Positions 58,722 to 64,000 of a stretch of DNA of 64,000 nt are shown one piece after another (the first letter of the stretch is position 1; each line of letters starts with the position of its first letter). Under the pieces are notes generated by a model. It ran no database searches and had not been told where the DNA came from. It saw only the letters and a list, made by a program, of their open reading frames with translations. This DNA is from Planctomycetaceae bacterium (GTDB lineage: Bacteria > Planctomycetota > Planctomycetia > Pirellulales > Pirellulaceae): assembly GCA_947463915.1 (NCBI GenBank), contig CANHVO010000001.1, forward strand, positions 37,359-101,358, given 5' to 3'. A program made the translations under genes and the position numbers.

Positions 58722-61700
58722 TTATTTCTTTTCGGATGTCCTCGCTACTCGAAAACCGTAAATCTGGTGTGACACTATTGGACTTGCGTCAAGACGATTG
58801 CCAGCCATTAAAGATTTGCTGTCATCCATGTATGAGCCTCCCCTTATTACGCGCGACTTGGAAAGCTCCGAAATATCACTTTGCGATTCGTTTTCATTCA
58901 GAAAGCTATCCTGACACCATTCCCAAACATTTCCATGCATATCGAATAGCCCCCACGCATTTGGCAGTTTGCTGCCTACAGGCTGCAGTTTATGTTCACT
59001 GTCAAAATACACTGCGTAAGAGGACAAATATCTGTCGTCGCCGCTGGAAAAAAGGGTGGTTGTTCCTGCGCGGCAAGCATACTCCCACTCAGCTTCCGAC
59101 GGTAGCCTGTAGCCTTTTGCGTCAAGTTTCAGCGTCCAAATATCTTGTCCGTCTACTTTTTCGTAGCACTTTTCCAAGCCTTCTTTTTCGCTCAACCAGT
59201 TACAGAACATGATTGCATCCAACCAGGTCACCCCGCAAACGGCTTTGTCCGAAGGTAGACCTTCATTCTTACTCGGAGACGTGGGTTTAGCGGCTGTTGG
59301 ATAGTTAGAATCGTCGATAAACGATTGGTAGCGTACGTGGCTCACTTCACAATCGGAAAGATAGTACCCAGCTAACGAAACAGGGCCGCCCAACTCTAGA
59401 TTTTCTCCACTTTTGGAACCCATTCGAAAGCTCCCTGCAGGAATGTATAACATTGTCATGCCTAGGTTGTTTGAATACCAATCCACGTTACGAGATGACG
59501 ATGACGGAAGAAATTTAGGTAAAGTCACTCTCCATTTCTGCAGTGCCCATAAACACGCGCTATGCGTGCCACTGTCCGGCGCGTGCTCATACAGTTCGTA
59601 CAGTGTTTCTTCCAAGGCAAACCGTTGACTGTCCGAAAGATTACTCATTTCCAGCACCCCAATTGCCGCGACGAGGCCAGAGCGAAAGTGTGATTCGTCG
59701 TACTTTTGCAAGATTCCAGCTAAAGTGGATATATCCCCGGGCCATTCCCTAAATTTCTCAATGAAGAAAGTACGGTCACTGGGATCTGCGTCGCATTTCA
59801 GTGTGGTTCGCACCTCATCGACTTCACCTAACGACAGCAGTGCGGTCTCCCAGCGAACTTTATTGGAGGCGAGCGATTCGTTTTGCAATCGCTCGCGGAG
59901 TGCTTTAATTGCGATTTCCCTGCCTTGCGCCAGTGCAGTAATGAGATTAGTGCTTTCAGACCTCTGACTATTTGGAATACTCGATACGAGGAAATCTGTG
60001 GACTGCGTAGTTGGTTTCTCGATTGCCGCCAAGGCGTATGCTTTGCGGATTCTTTTCGGCATTTCCAGAGTTCTGTCCCTATCAAGCGTTGCAAGATATT
60101 GACGCGAAAATTCCTTGTACTGAAGCATCAACTTGATTGCAGACGGGACGCCATCTGGGGTTGCCGCCAAGAGGCTGTCAACACTATTTTTGGCCATTTG
60201 GTAATTTTCGGCGTTCTTCTTCCATATGGTCAGGGAGCCGAAAAACATAGTCAACAACAAAAGTCCGCCCAAATAAAGTCCATGCTTGCGACCTGCTCGG
60301 CTCATCATCGAACGTTCATGTAAGGTCCATTTCTTTGAGTCGGTAAGGGTGCATATACCAAACCATTCGCTTACAGTGGGAAGTTGTTTATTCTCTTGCT
60401 TTTGGGACCAGATTGCGGCGCGTTCAGCCAGCTTTATCTCCGCTCTTCCTTTGCGTGTCTCGCGTTGCTTGCGGGTGAGCCAATCCCGAAGCGATGGGAC
60501 CAGATAGTCGTGCGTCAGTTGATATTGGGTAGTAGGTACTAGCGGCGAAATTGCCGAGGGTGCTTCTTGGTTGTTAGTAGCGACCACTGGAGCATCTGTC
60601 GTATCCGCCGGCGTAATCAATCGCAATTCACCATCCAAGATGCGAATCAAATCATCGAAATCCCGTTGACGACTTGCATAATCACAGGCGGCTCGGAGCT
60701 CATTGGTCGATAGTTTGTGCCCTTTAATATCGGTTCCAGCCTGTGGCAACAAAGCCTGCAATACTGTTCTGGCTGCCTCCTGGTGATAACGATGCTGAGG
60801 TGGTGCGCCTGGTGCTGAAAACGTCTCCTCTAAGAATGTTGACCCTACGCCCGTTGTACCTCCAACCTCACGCAGCGATTCAGGTGTCCACGGTCTACCC
60901 TTCATCATCTCCGCAAACAAGGACAATCGAACGGAAATCACCTTGCCCTGCTCTGCCAATCCGTTCACAGCCTCGGTAATGAACTTCTTTCGGTCTTGTT
61001 TGTCTTCCTTGCCGTCCGATTCAAGCGTACCAAAGGCTCGTCCGAACGCCTTGAGCACACGTTCCGCATGCGCGATGTTAAAAAGATCCACTGCCGCGGA
61101 GTTGGTTCCCTCGACAAGCCGAATATCTAGCTCACGAAAGAACCTCGTCGCGGCCATCCAGAAATCATCGCGAACCATCACGATCGCTTGAACTCGCACA
61201 CCATCGCATTGCAAAAGCGCTTCCAACAAGGGTTCACCCGACACGTTGGAATGGGCAAACAACCATTGCTCGAATTGGTCGATGATAATAACCAGCTTCT
61301 TGCCTCGCGGCAGAATTCGCCCAAGTCGAATTTCATGTAGCAAATCTACCAGACTTGTGGCTGAGTCAGCTTCCTTGCTACCTAGTTTCTTGCGTATCAC
61401 GGCCAGGAGCGTGCGTTCCGTTTCGTCAACGGTCGCTTCCAAATAGATTGGCACAATATCAGACGCAAGCCTTGGTAGTAGACCAGCTTTCATCATCGAA
61501 GACTTGCCGCAGCCAGATGGTCCATAAACCAAGCCGACGGCAAACGTCTGATCGGCGTCTCGCTCTTCGATGCGCGACTTCCAAAAGCCAACCAACTCGG
61601 GGAGCCCGTCGCGATCGCGAGCACCTGGCAGCAACTCTAAAAAGAAATCCGCGTCCCGATGATCAAACGAACGCAGCCCCTTGGGAACGATCTTGAGTGC

Positions 61701-62726
61701 CCGCGAACCAGATGTTGGTGTCGTAGCGATCGGTGTTGCATCTGAGTTCGGTTTCTTGGCGACGTTGGAATCAGATGGAATCGCATCTTGTGGTTGCCCT
61801 CGTTGTGGAAGTTGTAAAACTTCCTGCGGATAGAGTGATGTCGACACTGCAAATGCTTTTAAATCATCAACCAGATCTTTTGCGCTAGAGTAGCGGTCTG
61901 ACTTTCGCTTAGCCAACATTTTAAAACAGATGCGTTCCAGTTCCTGCGGCACGGAATCAACCCACTGACGCATCGGCTTTGGATCGAGATCCGTGATTTG
62001 TTCATACAGTTCAAGATGTGAGTCCCCTTGGAATGGACGTCGTCCACAAAGCATCTCGTAAAACATGATGCCAAGACTAAAGAGATCGCTCCGGCCATCA
62101 ACTCGATGCCCCTCGCCTCGGGCTTGTTCCGGGCTCATATACGCAGGCGTTCCGCCAGCGGGAAGCCTCTTGCCCACGTCTTGATCGGCCAATGCCAGTC
62201 CAAAGTCAACCAAATAGACGCGATCGTCCTGATCGATCAGGATATTTTGAGGTTTTACGTCGCGATGCACGAAACCCTTACGATGGGCTTCTCGCAAGGC
62301 GTCGGCAATATCGATCATCCATTGTACGGCTTTACCGCTGTTGAATGTCTCTGATTTCAAATGAGCAGCCAGATCTTGCCCAACAATGTATTTTGAAACG
62401 ATATAGATTGGGAAATCAGGTGTGCTGCCCACCTCATGAACGGGCACGATGTTGGGGTGCTCAAGTCCAGCGACCGTTCGAGCTTCTTTCAGATAGATTT
62501 CGCGATCCTCGGGCCGTTCCACAAATTGCGGCCGCGGAACCTTGATGGCAACTTTGCGTTGTAACTGCTCGTCAAGGCCGAGGTAGACGACCCCAAATCC
62601 ACCCTGGCCGAGAATCCGCTCGATACAGAATCTGCCAATGAATTGCGGCAAAGAATCCACTTTATCCGACGCACGAGTTGGAAAAGGATCGTGAGAGGAT
62701 TGGGTTGCAAATTGATCGTCGGACAT
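58722..62726 (-). CDS. Ser/Thr kinase - STAND NTPase - TM - FGE/SUMF1-fold receptor-like protein, paralog B
   Basis: Kinase and STAND portions nearly identical to the 48488..53254 protein; TM-like GGLLLLTMFFGSLTIW; C-terminal FGE-like LGMTMLYIPAGSFRMGS...GYRLPSEAEWEYACRAG...WGLFDMHGNVWEWCQD...GFRVAR. Confidence 0.88.
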   Translation of the reverse strand: MSDDQFATQSSHDPFPTRASDKVDSLPQFIGRFCIERILGQGGFGVVYLGLDEQLQRKVAIKVPRPQFVERPEDREIYLKEARTVAGLEHPNIVPVHEVGSTPDFPIYIVSKYIVGQDLAAHLKSETFNSGKAVQWMIDIADALREAHRKGFVHRDVKPQNILIDQDDRVYLVDFGLALADQDVGKRLPAGGTPAYMSPEQARGEGHRVDGRSDLFSLGIMFYEMLCGRRPFQGDSHLELYEQITDLDPKPMRQWVDSVPQELERICFKMLAKRKSDRYSSAKDLVDDLKAFAVSTSLYPQEVLQLPQRGQPQDAIPSDSNVAKKPNSDATPIATTPTSGSRALKIVPKGLRSFDHRDADFFLELLPGARDRDGLPELVGFWKSRIEERDADQTFAVGLVYGPSGCGKSSMMKAGLLPRLASDIVPIYLEATVDETERTLLAVIRKKLGSKEADSATSLVDLLHEIRLGRILPRGKKLVIIIDQFEQWLFAHSNVSGEPLLEALLQCDGVRVQAIVMVRDDFWMAATRFFRELDIRLVEGTNSAAVDLFNIAHAERVLKAFGRAFGTLESDGKEDKQDRKKFITEAVNGLAEQGKVISVRLSLFAEMMKGRPWTPESLREVGGTTGVGSTFLEETFSAPGAPPQHRYHQEAARTVLQALLPQAGTDIKGHKLSTNELRAACDYASRQRDFDDLIRILDGELRLITPADTTDAPVVATNNQEAPSAISPLVPTTQYQLTHDYLVPSLRDWLTRKQRETRKGRAEIKLAERAAIWSQKQENKQLPTVSEWFGICTLTDSKKWTLHERSMMSRAGRKHGLYLGGLLLLTMFFGSLTIWKKNAENYQMAKNSVDSLLAATPDGVPSAIKLMLQYKEFSRQYLATLDRDRTLEMPKRIRKAYALAAIEKPTTQSTDFLVSSIPNSQRSESTNLITALAQGREIAIKALRERLQNESLASNKVRWETALLSLGEVDEVRTTLKCDADPSDRTFFIEKFREWPGDISTLAGILQKYDESHFRSGLVAAIGVLEMSNLSDSQRFALEETLYELYEHAPDSGTHSACLWALQKWRVTLPKFLPSSSSRNVDWYSNNLGMTMLYIPAGSFRMGSKSGENLELGGPVSLAGYYLSDCEVSHVRYQSFIDDSNYPTAAKPTSPSKNEGLPSDKAVCGVTWLDAIMFCNWLSEKEGLEKCYEKVDGQDIWTLKLDAKGYRLPSEAEWEYACRAGTTTLFSSGDDRYLSSYAVYFDSEHKLQPVGSKLPNAWGLFDMHGNVWEWCQDSFLNENESQSDISELSKSRVIRGGSYMDDSKSLMAGNRLDASPIVSHQIYGFRVARTSEKK

Positions 62727-62880
62727 GTTTTCGGATTTTGGCGATGCGAAAAAGAAATCTTCGAAACGCCATTATAAGGAATGCGGGCTGTGTGAGTACT
62801 GCCAATCGTAACCTTAAAAATGAGGGCTTGTTGACTTGATGGTAAACCGAAGCGTTAGCGTGAGGCTCCGTAACTGATAT

Positions 62881-62923
62881 TTTTACTCCCCTTCTCCTCC
62901 GAAGGACGAGAAGGGGAGTAAAA
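62881..62923. terminator. Bidirectional Rho-independent terminator-like hairpin
   Basis: TTTTACTCCCCTTCTC (62881..62896) and GAGAAGGGGAGTAAAA (62908..62923) perfectly complementary with 11-nt loop and flanking A/T runs; just downstream of the LVIVD gene stop. Confidence 0.8.
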
Positions 62924-62950
62924 AACATAAGACCTGACTAATCTTAGCGT

Positions 62951-64000
62951 TTACCTCGAGATCGCATTTACCTCTGAAATTTTGCGTTTTTCCGAAACTT
63001 GTGCGGGCCGAATGAATTTGCGTAGCGATGCAGGGAATGCGTATGTCCGATCATCAAATGGGTCGTCGCTAACCTGATAAAGACTCCCATCTTTTCGACG
63101 GTGCATTCGCGTAGCTTCTTCCTTGTTGAGCGGCCTCGCTCCGATACGTCCGAAGACGGCGATCTGATTGCCTGACTCGTCTACTGCCCGATCTCGATCC
63201 ACTCCTCTCGAGATACAGAGGGCGTGGCCATCCTTTGGTAGTTTTCTTGTCGCAATCAAACAGGGATGTGGGCGAGGTGAAAAGCCATCGTTGCCCGGTA
63301 ACTCCGGACTCGTTAGCTGCACAACTCGCAAACCATTCCTCCCGTCAGCGATGTACGCAAACTGGCTGACATTGGTAATGCCAAGCTTAACGTCATGCGC
63401 ATCGTTGATTTCGCCGCCAGCGTTGTACACTTGATCCACGTAGGCGGCAGCCGGGTTCGCAATATTGAGAATGACTAGCCCGTCGTGACCACCTGCCACA
63501 TAGGCATAGGTACGCCCCAGGTAAACGCTATTGGCTTCATGAAGTTGAACCGTGTGAACATGTTGTGGGAAGCCAAGTTCGGTAACGTCAAAAACCTTGA
63601 CCCCTTCTTCATCGCAAACAAACGCATAACGAAACTGTACCGCGACGCTTTTGGGATGACGTAGCACTTCGTGGCCAACGACTGAAACGAGAGATGGTTT
63701 TGTCGGATCGCTCAAATCGACAACGGCAAGCCCCGCATCGCAACAAATGTAAGCGTAGTGACCAGCAATCATAATTGCCTTGGCTCCGCACAGAATGCCG
63801 TTCGGGTTGAAGGTGACGTCGCGCTTTAGGAAATTGTTCGAGGGGTTACCATCGAGCAACGTCGCCGCGCTAACCATCACGAGTCCTTCGTATTTATCGG
63901 TGACGTAAATGTAGGCATATAAGGGGTGAACCTTGGATTCGAAGTTCTCTGGACGATGCGTTCGAGTTGGATCGGGAGCGATTGTCGTCGGAGCAGCCAC
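62951..64000 (-). CDS. LVIVD-repeat (beta-propeller) protein, 5' end probably beyond window edge
   Basis: Repeats [85 protein letters not shown]. Frame open to the right edge. Confidence 0.75.
   Translation of the reverse strand: MAAPTTIAPDPTRTHRPENFESKVHPLYAYIYVTDKYEGLVMVSAATLLDGNPSNNFLKRDVTFNPNGILCGAKAIMIAGHYAYICCDAGLAVVDLSDPTKPSLVSVVGHEVLRHPKSVAVQFRYAFVCDEEGVKVFDVTELGFPQHVHTVQLHEANSVYLGRTYAYVAGGHDGLVILNIANPAAAYVDQVYNAGGEINDAHDVKLGITNVSQFAYIADGRNGLRVVQLTSPELPGNDGFSPRPHPCLIATRKLPKDGHALCISRGVDRDRAVDESGNQIAVFGRIGARPLNKEEATRMHRRKDGSLYQVSDDPFDDRTYAFPASLRKFIRPAQVSEKRKISEVNAISR

Overview
The window looks like planctomycete (Pirellulales-type) chromosome. This rests on Planc_extracel-like 'LExLExRxLLA' export motifs, dockerin-tailed secreted giants, planctomycete-style Ser/Thr kinases and GC-rich palindromic intergenic repeats. 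The first ~37 kb is a same-strand tandem array of four giant paralogous secreted proteins, three complete at ~3,150 aa and one cut by the left window edge. The complete copies run: export motif, S8 subtilase carrying EF-hand-like inserts, CSLREA/beta-helix, 7-blade PD40 propeller, SdrD_B-like domain, second 7-blade PD40 propeller, SdrD_B-like domains, 7-blade FG-GAP propeller, three VNDAP cadherin-like repeats, dockerin, short basic tail. My hand count gives 7+7(+7) blades in every copy, and each propeller appears to sit inside an interrupted host beta-domain. Downstream are a Ser/Thr kinase with TPRs, a convergent FHA/GAF/class III cyclase, a double GlcG/HbpS protein with an N-terminal dockerin, a GH63-like glycosidase, two paralogous kinase-STAND-FGE-fold receptors, a stand-alone FGE-fold protein, a PAP2 protein, an uncharacterised secreted protein paired with a DUF3047-like protein, and a truncated LVIVD-repeat protein. 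Several families of dispersed palindromic repeats are present, and one family has entered the coding frame of a kinase gene. All calls are by eye; no database search was run.
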